Of a stretch of 64,000 bases of DNA, positions 28,164-37,520 are shown in pieces. Positions within the stretch are counted from its first letter, which is position 1. Every line of letters starts with the position of its first letter. Origin of the DNA: Paraburkholderia phenazinium (GTDB lineage Bacteria > Pseudomonadota > Gammaproteobacteria > Burkholderiales > Burkholderiaceae). Both the position numbers and the translations under genes were made by a program. Below the pieces are notes generated by a model. The model was not told the DNA's origin. It saw nothing but the letters and a program-made list of their open reading frames with translations, and ran no database searches. Where the stretch lies: contig NZ_FNCJ01000001.1 of NCBI RefSeq assembly GCF_900100735.1, positions 590,427 to 654,426 of the forward strand, given 5' to 3'.

Positions 28164-28585
28164 GGTGGCGGCTTGAAGTGGCGCGAGGTGAGGCGAATCC
28201 GGCGGCCTTGCCTGCACAGGTTATTTCGATATAACGCCGGATTTCTTTAAAAATAACGCAGGCCGTACTCATTAAAGACCGCTTGCGTCTCGCCAAATAG
28301 TTTTTCGCGAATATGCCGCAGCAATTCAATCAGATTAATCCGTGTGATTCTGGCAGATTACTCTTACATCTCCATTGGCAATCTGTCGTTGGGGGAACCC
28401 ATGCTGCAAGCCGGACGGTGGCCGCGTTTTCAAAAATAAAATGGCCACCTAAAAATATCCGAGGATTATTCTGAATTTCTGTCAATAATCTTGCCGACGC
28501 ATTTTTGAGATTTTCACGCCCCTATACTCTCGCGGCGAAAAGAGCGTGTCAGGTGACGCGTTCAGAATTTCAAGGAAGCGAGTCG
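28164..28585. other. AT-rich intergenic region upstream of the OmpA-fusion gene
   Basis: This 422-base gap is noticeably richer in A and T than its surroundings and holds no credible gene. It contains a 7-base inverted repeat (GGTGGCC at 28417-28423 and GGCCACC at 28443-28449, AT-rich loop) and TATACT at 28523-28528, a plausible -10 box without a clear -35. AAGGAA at 28572 is a probable ribosome site for the next gene. Confidence 0.5.
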
Positions 28586-30343
28586 ATGAGTATTAACGTG
28601 ATTCAACTGATTCAGTCCGCCTTGTCGGACACCGTGGTGCGGCAACTGTCCGGGCGTTTCGGGCTGCCGGCTGATGCTACGGAGAAAGTCATTGCCGCTG
28701 CGGCGCCGTCGCTGGTCGCCGCGCTGATGCAAAAGGGCGCGACGCTGGATGGCGCACGCTCGCTCTTCACCGCGATCATGGCGCCGGAAGTCAACGCGCA
28801 CATCGGCGAACAACTGCCGCAGTTGCTCGCTACCACCGCTGGCCTGAGCCAGCTCGAAGGGGCTGGCCGGCACTTGCTGGAGCGCGTGACGGATCGTCGG
28901 ATCGACGCCCTGAGCGACACGGTATCGGCCCAAACCGGCGTGCCGGCGCAGTCGACCCATGCCCTGACAGGCATCGTCGGTGCGACCGTGTTCGGCGTCC
29001 TGAAGCGCCATTTCCTTAACGCGCAAGGCAGCGTCGGGCAACTGCCGACGCTGCTCGGCCATCAATTGCCGGCTATCGCGCCGTATCTGAACGACGGTTT
29101 GCTGTCGGCGCTCGGTTTGGGCGGCGTGGCGACCTTTATGGGCACGGTCCTGTCGCAACTGAAGGCGGTCTCCGCACATATCGAGCATCCGGTGGCGCCC
29201 GCTACGCCGGTCGCCGCGTCGGCGCCTGCCGCTCAGGCTACACCGCGCGTGCCGGTCGACGCCGTTCTGCGCGACGAGCCGCGCTCGCATAAGTGGCTCT
29301 GGTGGCTGCTCGCCGCCATCGCTGCGGTGCTCGCGTTCCTGTTCCTGCGCGGCTGCCAGCATGAGCAGAGTGCAGACGTGGCGGCTCCGGCTGCGGTCGC
29401 AGCCTCCGCACCGAGCGTCGCAGCAAACGCTGCCGAGGCTTCGGCCGCGGCTGCTTCGACTGCGGCTTCGGAAACTGCCGAAGCTTCGGCGGTCGCTGCG
29501 AGCGCCACTGAGGCCCAACAGCCTGCCGCCGCACCGGCGCCCACCAAAGACAGCCAGTTGAGCTTCACGGTCGATCCGGCCGGCAAGCCGACGCTGACGG
29601 CAACCGTCGGCAGTGAAGCAGAGAAAGCCAGCTTGCTCGACGCGCTGACGAAGAAATTCGGCGCCGGCCACTTCACCGCGAACATCGCCGTCGACCCGGA
29701 CACCAAACCGGCCGACTGGCTCTCGCATCTCGACGCGCTGCTGCCGTTGATGGCTCTGCCGGGCGCGGAAGTAAAGCTGGACGGCGCGCATATCGAACTG
29801 AGCGGCGCGGCCGCCAATGCCAGGCTCGGCTGGCTCGAACGCCTGAAGTCGCTGTTTGGCGCGTCGTATCAGATCGGTTCGTTCAACGTGGATCAAGCCG
29901 TGGCCGACGCCACGCAGACGTTCCGCAGCGCCATCAAGGGCCTGCTCGCGCCGGATAGCTCCTGCGCGGTGGCCGATGTGGTCAAGGTGCTGAACCTGCA
30001 GGTGATCAACTTCACGAGCGCGAGCGCTCGTGTGCCGGCATCGGCCATCGAAGATCTGCGCCAGTCGGCCCAGGTGCTGATGGCGTGCTCGCACAACGGT
30101 CGTGCCGCCAAGCTCGAAGTAGCCGGCTACTCGGACAACGTGGGCGGCGACGCGGCGAACCTGTCGCTGTCGAAGAAGCGCGCCGAGTCGGTGCGGGCCT
30201 TCCTCATCAAGACCGGCGTGCCGGCTGACTCGCTGACGGCGCAAGGCTACGGCGACGCGCGCCCGGTGGCGAGCAACGACACCGCAAGCGGCCGTTTTGC
30301 GAACCGCCGCATCGAGTTCGTCGACGCCCAGCAACAGCAGTAA
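28586..30343 (+). CDS. DUF937-transmembrane-OmpA fusion protein
   Basis: The 585-residue protein has an N-terminal helical domain that resembles DUF937 (about residues 1-145), one membrane helix at about 237-255 (WLWWLLAAIAAVLAFLFL), a long Ala/Glu/Ser-rich linker (about 262-345), a region with BON-like alternation (about 350-450) and a C-terminal OmpA domain (about 470-585). The OmpA part has the peptidoglycan-binding pattern VAGYSDNVGGDAANLSLSKKRAESVRAFL and GYGDARPVASNDT followed by NRRIEF. This suggests a cytoplasmic N-domain tied through the inner membrane to peptidoglycan. The start at 28586 (MSINVIQLIQ) follows AAGGAA. The function is unknown. Confidence 0.85.
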   Translation: MSINVIQLIQSALSDTVVRQLSGRFGLPADATEKVIAAAAPSLVAALMQKGATLDGARSLFTAIMAPEVNAHIGEQLPQLLATTAGLSQLEGAGRHLLERVTDRRIDALSDTVSAQTGVPAQSTHALTGIVGATVFGVLKRHFLNAQGSVGQLPTLLGHQLPAIAPYLNDGLLSALGLGGVATFMGTVLSQLKAVSAHIEHPVAPATPVAASAPAAQATPRVPVDAVLRDEPRSHKWLWWLLAAIAAVLAFLFLRGCQHEQSADVAAPAAVAASAPSVAANAAEASAAAASTAASETAEASAVAASATEAQQPAAAPAPTKDSQLSFTVDPAGKPTLTATVGSEAEKASLLDALTKKFGAGHFTANIAVDPDTKPADWLSHLDALLPLMALPGAEVKLDGAHIELSGAAANARLGWLERLKSLFGASYQIGSFNVDQAVADATQTFRSAIKGLLAPDSSCAVADVVKVLNLQVINFTSASARVPASAIEDLRQSAQVLMACSHNGRAAKLEVAGYSDNVGGDAANLSLSKKRAESVRAFLIKTGVPADSLTAQGYGDARPVASNDTASGRFANRRIEFVDAQQQQ

Positions 30344-30381
30344 ATCGCAGTGGCGGCCTGAATGCGCCCCTCAGCACTCCC

Positions 30382-31344
30382 CTAAGCGGTCCCCGGCCCG
30401 GCATCCTGCGGCGCAAGCCCGGTGATGCCGATGTCGGGCCAGTGCATCAGGTCGTCGCCGGCCTGGGAGGGCAGGGTCTCACGCGCCACTTCGAGCCATG
30501 CGCGCGCGGCGTGTGAGAGGTAGCCGTTGCGCCGCCAGCCGATCGCCATTTCCCACGGAATCTCGGGTTCGACCACTGGCCGGCAGGTGAATTGCGTGGC
30601 GTCGAGCCGCCGGCAATAGGGCGCCGGCAACAGCGCGATGCCCACGCCCGCCAGCACCAGTGCCGCCATGAAATCCCAGTGCCCGCTGCGCCCGACAATG
30701 GTCGGCGCGAAGCCGGCTGCCCGGCAGGCGTTCAGCACGACGTCGTTGAGGGCGAGGCTTTCGCCATAGAACACGAATGGCTCGCCCGCCAGATCCGCCA
30801 GCGGCACCTGCTGCAGGCTATCCCAGCGCGAGTCGCGGCGCGCCACCAGCCAGAGCAACTGGTGCGTCATCGGCAGTACGTCGATGTTTTCGGGGTCGAC
30901 CGGCTGCAGCACGCCGCCCAGTTCGAGTTCGCCGCTGATCAGCGCGGCCTCGATGGCCCGCGAGCCTTGCTCGAACAGCTTCAGTTCGATCTTCGGATAG
31001 CGTTGCCGGAAGGCGGCGATGGCCGGCGTGAAGAGCGAGCCGCCCATCGGCGGAATGCCGATGGTCAGCTCGCCCCGGCCGAGCGTGTCGAGGTCGTTGA
31101 GTTCGGCCTGCAATTGCGCGTGTGCGGCGAGCACATCCTGACCGCGCTGGTAGACGATGCGCCCGGCGTCGGTCAGCACCATCTGGCGGCCGTCGCGCAG
31201 CAAGAGGGGCGAGCCGATCTCGTCTTCCAGCGACTTCACCATCTTGCTGATGGTCGGCTGGGTCACGAACATCTGCTCGGCAGCCACAGTGAAGCTTTGC
31301 TGGCGCACGACTTCAACGAAATAGCGGAGGGCACGAAGTTCCAC
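30382..31344 (-). CDS. LysR-family transcriptional regulator
   Basis: A 320-residue LysR regulator. The N-terminal helix-turn-helix is MELRALRYFVEVVRQQSFTV followed by AAEQMFVTQPTISKMVKSLE at about residues 20-40, and a periplasmic-protein-like effector domain follows (ELTIGIPPMGGSLFTP onward). The sequence style is that of CidR/YwbI-type LysR proteins, but no target can be named. It converges with the OmpA-fusion gene and is divergent from the glycosyltransferase gene, which is the obvious candidate target besides itself. Confidence 0.93.
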   Translation of the reverse strand: MELRALRYFVEVVRQQSFTVAAEQMFVTQPTISKMVKSLEDEIGSPLLLRDGRQMVLTDAGRIVYQRGQDVLAAHAQLQAELNDLDTLGRGELTIGIPPMGGSLFTPAIAAFRQRYPKIELKLFEQGSRAIEAALISGELELGGVLQPVDPENIDVLPMTHQLLWLVARRDSRWDSLQQVPLADLAGEPFVFYGESLALNDVVLNACRAAGFAPTIVGRSGHWDFMAALVLAGVGIALLPAPYCRRLDATQFTCRPVVEPEIPWEMAIGWRRNGYLSHAARAWLEVARETLPSQAGDDLMHWPDIGITGLAPQDAGPGTA

Positions 31345-31544
31345 GGTCTCAGCTCCACAATTCCAATCTGGAATGGTTTATACGATAGTAAGTCATTATA
31401 TTTATGTTGCGCCGCAACGGTAGGTGTTTTCAGGACGGGTCGCCCGATGCGCGCGCTATGATGGCCGGCATCCTTTGCCCGTACTTTTGCGCCGTCCTCG
31501 CTACGGTTATCTGCGCCGCTTTTCTACGCCGCTTTTCAACGCTT

Positions 31545-32318
31545 ATGCTGCCCATTTCCATCATCATTCCCTGCTACAACGCAGCGGCAACGCTCGCCCG
31601 TACGCTGGAAAGCTGCATCATCCAGCCGGAGGCGGCGCAGATTATCGTCGTGGACGACGGCTCGACGGATGCTTCGATCGAGGTGGTGCGCCACTACGGT
31701 GAGCGTGATCCGCGCGTCGGGCTGCTGCAGATGCCGGTGAACGGCGGCGCGGCGCGGGCCCGCAACTGGGCTGCGATGCATGCCACGCAGCCGCTCCTGG
31801 CCTTTATCGACGCCGACGACGAGTACATCCCCGGCGCGCTCGCCGCGGCAAGTGGCTATCTGGAGCAGAATCCGAGCGAAGCCTCGATCCGGCTCGATGT
31901 CGAATACGCCGGGTTTCCGGCCGAGATCGTCGGGCATCCGCTCTTCGAGGGCCACGCGGCGACGCTCAGCAATACGGTGCCCAGCAGTCTGGTGATTCGC
32001 CGGCCGGTCTACGCCGCGTTCGGCGGTTTTCCGATGGACCCGTTTTTCCGCCGCAACGGCGGCGAAGACGGCGCGTTTTCCTGGGCGTTGCGTGAGTTGT
32101 TCGGCAACCAGCGTCTGACCGACGCCAAGCGGGTGCGCATGCACTACCATCCGCGCATTCATGCCGAGCGCTACTTTCGCATCTGCTTTGGCATGCAAGC
32201 GCCGGTGCAGGCGGATGTCGCGGAGGCCTTCCGGCTCTCCGAGCAGTTCGTCGCGACGGCCCAAGCCAACATTGCACAACTGCGCTCGCTGAGCGCGGCC
32301 ACCGGCACCGCTTCGTAG
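31545..32318 (+). CDS. Family 2 glycosyltransferase
   Basis: A GT-A fold glycosyltransferase. The start [19 protein letters not shown] (31545) gives 257 residues and begins right at the nucleotide-sugar domain. The family motifs are [10 protein letters not shown] (UDP-sugar binding) and [11 protein letters not shown] (the DxD metal site). The C-terminal half has [20 protein letters not shown], consistent with an acceptor or catalytic-base region (ED). Earlier in-frame ATGs at 31404 and 31458 would add a hydrophobic but unlikely leader. No polysaccharide cluster surrounds it, so its acceptor is unknown. Confidence 0.85.
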   Translation: MLPISIIIPCYNAAATLARTLESCIIQPEAAQIIVVDDGSTDASIEVVRHYGERDPRVGLLQMPVNGGAARARNWAAMHATQPLLAFIDADDEYIPGALAAASGYLEQNPSEASIRLDVEYAGFPAEIVGHPLFEGHAATLSNTVPSSLVIRRPVYAAFGGFPMDPFFRRNGGEDGAFSWALRELFGNQRLTDAKRVRMHYHPRIHAERYFRICFGMQAPVQADVAEAFRLSEQFVATAQANIAQLRSLSAATGTAS

Positions 32319-32422
32319 TTCGCCTCGATGGCGCGGTGCGCTCGCGCCGCACTCATCTGGGCGGTGCGACACGGTTTTCCCCTCGTCACCGAACCGACAT
32401 CCCCGAAGCCATCTCGATTTGC

Positions 32423-32428
32423 TACAAT
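32423..32428 (+). promoter_or_regulatory. Candidate -10 box for the ahcY transcript
   Basis: TACAAT differs from TATAAT by one base and lies 10-15 bases before the predicted 5' side of the SAH riboswitch, where transcription should begin. No good -35 box was seen about 17 bases upstream. Confidence 0.5.
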
Positions 32429-32438
32429 CGCCCTTCGT

Positions 32439-32537
32439 CTTCGAGGAGCGTTGCGACGGGTACCGCGAATCTGCATTCGCCGGCCGCCCGCCAGGCTCGG
32501 AGGCTTTCAATCGGAGGGCTTGAATGCGCGCTGCGCT
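32439..32537 (+). promoter_or_regulatory. S-adenosylhomocysteine (SAH) riboswitch
   Basis: The conserved cores of the SAH riboswitch are present: GAGGAGCGTTGCGAC at 32443-32457 and CCAGGCTCGGAG at 32491-32502. Stem P1 pairs 32439-32445 with 32496-32502 (seven pairs with one G-U). A side hairpin (GCGAAT/ATTCGC) lies at 32465-32480, and a 3' GCGCT at about 32531-32535 can pair with AGCGT at 32448-32452 to make the pseudoknot known from the Ralstonia structure. SAH riboswitches turn gene expression on when SAH rises, which fits the following ahcY. About 70 bases of leader remain to the start codon. Confidence 0.92.
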
Positions 32538-32605
32538 TTCTAATCCACCGCATCGAACCGCGCTCACGTCAAATTTCTAGTCAATTTCTTAGAAAGGAGG
32601 GCGTG

Positions 32606-34027
32606 ATGAACGCCGCAGTTATCGATTCCCAAGCTTCCCAAGACTACCTCGTTGCCGACCTGTCGCTGGCCGACTGGGGCCGCAAGGAACTGAACATCGC
32701 CGAGACCGAAATGCCCGGTCTCATGCAAACGCGCGAAGAGTACAAGACTCAGCAGCCGCTGAAGGGCGCGCGCATTGCCGGTTCGCTGCACATGACGATC
32801 CAGACCGGCGTGCTGATCGAAACGCTGACCGCGCTCGGCGCCGACGTCCGTTGGGCATCGTGCAACATCTTCTCGACGCAAGATCACGCCGCTGCCGCGA
32901 TCGCCAAGGCCGGCACGCCGGTGTTCGCGTTCAAGGGCGAATCGCTCGACGAGTACTGGGAATTCTCGCACCGCATTTTCGAATGGCCGAACGGCGAATT
33001 CGCCAACATGATCCTCGACGACGGCGGCGACGCCACGTTGCTGCTGATCCTCGGTTCGAAGGCCGAGAAGGACCGCTCGGTCATCTCGAAGCCGACCAAC
33101 GACGAAGAAGTCGCACTGTACAAGTCGATCGCCTCGCACCTCGATGCAGACCCGACGTGGTACTCCACGCGCCTCGCGCACATCCAGGGCGTGACCGAAG
33201 AAACCACGACTGGCGTGCACCGTCTGTACCAGATGGAAAAGGAAGGCCGTCTGCCGTTCCCGGCCATCAACGTCAACGACTCGGTCACCAAGTCGAAGTT
33301 CGACAACCTGTATGGCTGCCGTGAGTCGCTGGTCGACGGCATCAAGCGCGCTACCGACGTCATGATCGCCGGCAAGATCGCCGTGGTCGCAGGTTACGGC
33401 GACGTGGGCAAGGGCTGCGCGCAATCGCTGCGCGGTCTGGGCGCGACCGTGTGGGTCACGGAAATCGATCCGATCTGCGCACTGCAGGCGGCGATGGAAG
33501 GCTACCGCGTCGTGACGATGGAATACGCCGCCGACAAGGCCGACATCTTCGTGACGGCCACCGGCAACTTCCATGTGATCGGCCACGACCACATGAAGGC
33601 GATGCGCAACAACGCAATCGTCTGCAATATCGGTCACTTCGATTCGGAAATCGACATTGCGTCGACCCGTCAGTACCAGTGGGAAAACATCAAGCCGCAA
33701 GTCGACCACATCATTTTCCCGGACGGCAAACGCGTCATCCTGCTGGCTGAAGGCCGCCTCGTGAACCTCGGTTGCGCCACCGGCCACCCGTCGTTCGTGA
33801 TGTCGAACTCGTTCACCAACCAGACGCTCGCACAGATCGAACTGTTCACCCAGGGCAAGAAGTACGAGAACAAGGTGTACGTGCTGCCGAAGCACCTCGA
33901 CGAGAAGGTTGCGCGTCTGCATCTGGCGCGTATCGGTGCGAACCTGACCGTGCTGTCGGACGAGCAGGCTGGCTACATCGGCGTCGACAAGAACGGTCCG
34001 TTCAAGCCGAACCACTACCGTTACTAA
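32606..34027 (+). CDS. ahcY: Adenosylhomocysteinase
   Basis: AhcY splits S-adenosylhomocysteine into adenosine and homocysteine and so relieves product inhibition of methyltransferases. The 473-residue protein begins [20 protein letters not shown] and has the NAD-binding motif [12 protein letters not shown] near residue 260 and the conserved end [11 protein letters not shown] strong AAAGGAGGG site precedes the start. The SAH riboswitch upstream gives substrate-controlled expression. It is followed by a strong terminator, then a small membrane protein and metF on the same strand. Confidence 0.98.
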   Translation: MNAAVIDSQASQDYLVADLSLADWGRKELNIAETEMPGLMQTREEYKTQQPLKGARIAGSLHMTIQTGVLIETLTALGADVRWASCNIFSTQDHAAAAIAKAGTPVFAFKGESLDEYWEFSHRIFEWPNGEFANMILDDGGDATLLLILGSKAEKDRSVISKPTNDEEVALYKSIASHLDADPTWYSTRLAHIQGVTEETTTGVHRLYQMEKEGRLPFPAINVNDSVTKSKFDNLYGCRESLVDGIKRATDVMIAGKIAVVAGYGDVGKGCAQSLRGLGATVWVTEIDPICALQAAMEGYRVVTMEYAADKADIFVTATGNFHVIGHDHMKAMRNNAIVCNIGHFDSEIDIASTRQYQWENIKPQVDHIIFPDGKRVILLAEGRLVNLGCATGHPSFVMSNSFTNQTLAQIELFTQGKKYENKVYVLPKHLDEKVARLHLARIGANLTVLSDEQAGYIGVDKNGPFKPNHYRY

Positions 34028-34080
34028 GCCGTCACCCGGCCGGCGCCAGGCCGGCTGACAGGCTCGCTGGCAAAAGACAA

Positions 34081-34110
34081 GGCGGCGCGGCATGCCGCGC
34101 CGCCTTTGTT
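34081..34110 (+). terminator. Rho-independent terminator after ahcY
   Basis: A perfect 24-base palindrome (12-base arms, 34081-34104, GGCGGCGCGGCA as left arm) is followed by TTTGTT. It lies 54 bases after ahcY and before the membrane-protein gene, so metF expression must depend on readthrough or a separate promoter. Confidence 0.88.
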
Positions 34111-34165
34111 CCAATGCCGGCCTGTTCCGCTCAACTCCGGACTCTCAGCCCAAAAGGAGCTTTAC

Positions 34166-34519
34166 ATGACCGTGCTGCTGACCTGGGTGATCAATGCGCT
34201 CGCGCTCCTGATCATCACGTACCTCGTGCCCTCGATCCATATCCGCAGCTTCGGCACCGCACTGATCGTTGCCGTCGTGCTCGGCCTGATCAACGCCGTG
34301 CTGCGCCCGATATTGATCCTGCTCACGCTGCCCGTGACGATTCTCACGCTCGGACTCTTCATTCTGGTCGTCAACGCACTGTGCTTCTGGCTATGCGCGT
34401 CGCTGCTGAAGGGCTTCGAAGTGTCGGGTTTCTGGTCCGCGTTCTTCGGCTCGATCCTGTACAGCATCGTTTCATGGCTGCTGTCCGCGCTTATCTTCGG
34501 CAACCGCAGTCTGGGCTGA
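34166..34519 (+). CDS. Four-helix membrane protein, phage-holin-4_2 family (DUF360 type)
   Basis: A 117-residue membrane protein with four hydrophobic segments (about residues 4-22, 28-48, 53-75 and 90-110). The sequence, such as INAVLRPILILLTLPVTILTLGLF, is typical of the family named phage holin 4_2, found in many bacterial chromosomes without any phage. The start at 34166 has AAAGGAG nine bases before it. It lies between ahcY and metF. I recall that placement from other Burkholderiales, and it hints at a link to the methionine or folate cycle, but no function is known. Confidence 0.8.
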   Translation: MTVLLTWVINALALLIITYLVPSIHIRSFGTALIVAVVLGLINAVLRPILILLTLPVTILTLGLFILVVNALCFWLCASLLKGFEVSGFWSAFFGSILYSIVSWLLSALIFGNRSLG

Positions 34520-34552
34520 AGTAAGCTTCATTTCTAGAACGGCGATTGAGTC

Positions 34553-35383
34553 ATGAATCCGCTCGAAATTTCATTCGAATTCTTCCCGCCCAAGACGGAA
34601 GACGGCATCGAGAAACTGCGCGCCACGCGTGCGCAGCTCGCGCCGCTCAAGCCGAAGTTCGTCTCCGTCACCTTCGGCGCAGGCGGCTCGACGCAGCGGG
34701 GCACGCTCGATACCGTCGTCGATATGGCGAAGGAAGGACTGGCGGCAGCGCCGCATCTGTCCTGTATCGGCTCGTCGAAAGAGAGCCTGCGCGCAATCCT
34801 CAACGAGTACCGCTCGCATGGCATCCGTCATATCGTCGCGCTGCGCGGCGACCTGCCGTCCGGCATGGGCGAGGTGGGCGAGCTGCGTTATGCGTCGGAA
34901 CTGGTGAGCTTCATTCGCGCTGAGTTCGGCGACTGGTTCTGGATCGAGGTGGCCGGCTACCCGGAGTACCACCCGCAGGCGCGCTCGCCGCGCCAGGATC
35001 TGGAGAACTTTGCCCGCAAGGTGAAGGCCGGCGCCAATTCGGCGATCACGCAGTACTTCTTTAACGCGGACGCCTATTTCCGCTTTGTCGACGACGCCCG
35101 CAAGCTCGGCGTCGATGTGCCGATCGTGCCCGGCATCATGCCGATCACGAACTTTTCGCAGTTGATGCGCTTCTCCGAGATGTGCGGTGCCGAAGTGCCG
35201 CGCTGGGTGGCGCGCCGGCTGGAAAGCTTCGGCGACGACCGCGAAGCGATTCGCGCCTTCGGGCTGGATGTGGTCACGGACCTGTGCCAGCGTCTGATCG
35301 ACGCGCAGGTGCCGGGGCTGCATTTCTATACGCTCAACAACGCGGCGGCAACCAAAGCCATCTGCGACCGGTTGGGCGCTTAA
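34553..35383 (+). CDS. metF: 5,10-methylenetetrahydrofolate reductase
   Basis: MetF reduces methylene-THF to methyl-THF, the methyl donor for homocysteine methylation. At 276 residues it is slightly shorter than E. coli MetF (296). Motifs are ISFEFFPPKTEDG near the N-terminus with the catalytic glutamate, VSVTFGAGGSTQRGT, IVALRGDLPSG and IVPGIMPITNFSQLMRF. It shares strand with ahcY, which produces the homocysteine that methyl-THF remethylates. The stop codon lies within a short tandem repeat. Confidence 0.96.
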   Translation: MNPLEISFEFFPPKTEDGIEKLRATRAQLAPLKPKFVSVTFGAGGSTQRGTLDTVVDMAKEGLAAAPHLSCIGSSKESLRAILNEYRSHGIRHIVALRGDLPSGMGEVGELRYASELVSFIRAEFGDWFWIEVAGYPEYHPQARSPRQDLENFARKVKAGANSAITQYFFNADAYFRFVDDARKLGVDVPIVPGIMPITNFSQLMRFSEMCGAEVPRWVARRLESFGDDREAIRAFGLDVVTDLCQRLIDAQVPGLHFYTLNNAAATKAICDRLGA

Positions 35384-35406
35384 AGCCGCTTAAAGCCGCT
35401 TAAAGC
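35377..35406. repeat. Three tandem copies of a 10-base unit at the metF stop
   Basis: The unit GCCGCTTAAA (first copy GGCGCTTAAA) occurs three times in a row, and the metF TAA stop is within the first copy. It is probably a slippage product with no known function. Confidence 0.85.
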
Positions 35407-35674
35407 GTCAGGCGTCAGTTTCACCCCGCGCGGCCGGCTGGCTGCGCGGCTCAATGTCTGCCAGATTTCTAGCCCCAGATCCGCTGGGCGTTCCGCCCAA
35501 CTCGCCACCCCTCCGCCGAATCCATTGCCGCTGCGCTCCCGCCTGATTTGGTGCGCTGCGGCAGACGCGCGCTCCGAATGGCCACGCTCGCGGGGTACAA
35601 CCCTGGATTGAAGCTGATTATTGGGCTGTCTATGATCCAAGGGCAGCCGATCCGGTTGCTGCCCGGAGAACGTC

Positions 35675-37318
35675 ATGACAGTGTCATCCATGCTGTTCGC
35701 AGTTCGCCAGTATTGCCTGCCCGCTTTGACAACCCTGGCCGTCGCTACGGCATGCTTTACACCCGTCACCGCGCCCGCCGCCGCGCTGCCCGATAAAACC
35801 CTCGTGTTCTGCTCCGAGGGCAGCCCAGCCGGCTTCGATACCGCGCAGTACACCACCAGCGTCGAGTTCACCGCCGGCTCCTATACGGTCTACAACCGGC
35901 TGGTCGAGTTCGCGCACGGCAGCACGGACATCGAACCGGGCCTGGCCGAGAGCTGGGATGTCTCGCCGGACGGCCTGCAATACACGTTTCACCTGCGCCA
36001 TGGCGTGAAGTTCCAGACCACCTCGTTCTTCAAGCCGACCCGCGAATTCAACGCGGACGACGTCGTTTTCACCTACGAGCGGATGCTCGATCCGGACCAG
36101 CCGTTTCATAAGGCGTACCCAGTGCCGTTTCCCTACTTCAGCGATCTGGGGCTAGCGAAAAATATCGCCAGGATCGAAGCGGTTGACCCCTATACGGTGC
36201 GCTTCACGCTCAAGCAGGTCGACGCGCCGTTCCTGCAGCAGATTGCCATGCCGTTTGCCTCGATCCTGTCCGCCGAGTACACGGATCAACTGCTGAAGGC
36301 CGGCAAGGCTTCCGACATCAATCTGTTTCCGGTCGGCACCGGGCCGTTCATCTTCCGCAGCTATACCAAAGACGACACGATCCGTTTCGACGGCAATCCG
36401 GACTACTGGAAGCCAGGTGTCGTGAAAGTGAGCAAGCTGATCTTCGCCATCACCGTCGACCCGGCCGTGCGCTTGCAGAAGCTCAAGCGCGGCGAATGCC
36501 AGGTGATGAGCTATCCGCGTCCTGCGGATATCCCAGCGGTCAAGGCCGACCCGTCGCTGGCAATGCCGAGCGAGGTGGGCTTCAACCTGGGCATTCTCGG
36601 CTACAACACGACCAAGAAGCCGCTCGACAACGTGCTGGTGCGCCGAGCGCTGGATATGTCGATCAACAAGAAGGCGATCATCGAATCGGTGTACCAGGGC
36701 GCCGGGCAGATTGCGACCAATCCGATGCCGCCTACCCAGTGGGGCTACAACAAGAGTCTGAAAGACGCGCCGTATGACGTCGACAAGGCCAAGGCCCTGC
36801 TGAAGGAGGCCGGTTACCCTGACGGTTTCGATCTGACGCTGTGGGCCATGCCCGTGCAGCGGCCCTACAACCCGAACGCCCGGCTGATGGCGGAAATGCT
36901 GCAGTCCGACTGGGCGAAGATCGGCGTCAAGGTGAATATTGTCACCTACGAGTGGGGCGAGTACATCCGCCGGGCTCATGCCGGTGAACATCAGGCCATC
37001 CTGATCGGCTGGACCGGCGACTACGGCGACCCGGATAACTGGCTGGGCGTCCTGCTGGGCTGCGCGGCGGTGAACGGCAGCAACTTCTCGAAATGGTGCT
37101 ACAAGCCCTTCGACGACCTGATCACGGGCGCCCGCAGCACCACGGACCTCGCTCAGCGCACCAAGGACTACATGGAGGCGCAGGTGATCTTCAAGGACCA
37201 GGTTCCATTCACGCCGATTGCCCACTCCACGGTCTATCAACCGATCTCAAAAGACGTGACCGGCTTCAAGATCGATCCGTTCGGCCCGACCCAGTTCCTC
37301 GGCGTCGGCCTGAAATAG
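35675..37318 (+). CDS. Dipeptide/peptide ABC transporter substrate-binding protein (first copy)
   Basis: A family 5 extracellular solute-binding protein of 547 residues. The N-terminal signal peptide (hydrophobic ALTTLAVATACF, ending APAAA) leads into LVFCSEGSPAGFDTAQYTT, the DppA-type start. Other family parts are AESWDVSPDGLQYTFHLRHGVKFQTT and LTLWAMPVQRPYNPNARLMAEML. It is closely related to the next gene along nearly the whole length, so the two arose by tandem duplication. A GGAG site is eight bases upstream. The gap to the second copy (202 bases) may carry a separate promoter. Confidence 0.93.
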   Translation: MTVSSMLFAVRQYCLPALTTLAVATACFTPVTAPAAALPDKTLVFCSEGSPAGFDTAQYTTSVEFTAGSYTVYNRLVEFAHGSTDIEPGLAESWDVSPDGLQYTFHLRHGVKFQTTSFFKPTREFNADDVVFTYERMLDPDQPFHKAYPVPFPYFSDLGLAKNIARIEAVDPYTVRFTLKQVDAPFLQQIAMPFASILSAEYTDQLLKAGKASDINLFPVGTGPFIFRSYTKDDTIRFDGNPDYWKPGVVKVSKLIFAITVDPAVRLQKLKRGECQVMSYPRPADIPAVKADPSLAMPSEVGFNLGILGYNTTKKPLDNVLVRRALDMSINKKAIIESVYQGAGQIATNPMPPTQWGYNKSLKDAPYDVDKAKALLKEAGYPDGFDLTLWAMPVQRPYNPNARLMAEMLQSDWAKIGVKVNIVTYEWGEYIRRAHAGEHQAILIGWTGDYGDPDNWLGVLLGCAAVNGSNFSKWCYKPFDDLITGARSTTDLAQRTKDYMEAQVIFKDQVPFTPIAHSTVYQPISKDVTGFKIDPFGPTQFLGVGLK

Positions 37319-37520
37319 GCAGATATGGGCGCTTTTGCTCGCGCTTGGCGCGCACAATGCGTTGTGAGGCCCCGTCAACCCGGGTTGCGGAGCCTCAACT
37401 TATGCATAACAAGTGTTTCCGATCGTGAACAGCAGGAATTTCCTCCGCTTGTTGCTGCAAGCCATGCTCAAGTAAGATCGCGCTACGCTGGTGCAAGCCG
37501 GCATCGAACCTGGAGGAAAC

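Noticed and set aside
34166..34519. Prophage hint from the holin-family name
   Set aside because: No other phage gene lies nearby, and this family is common as a plain chromosomal membrane protein.
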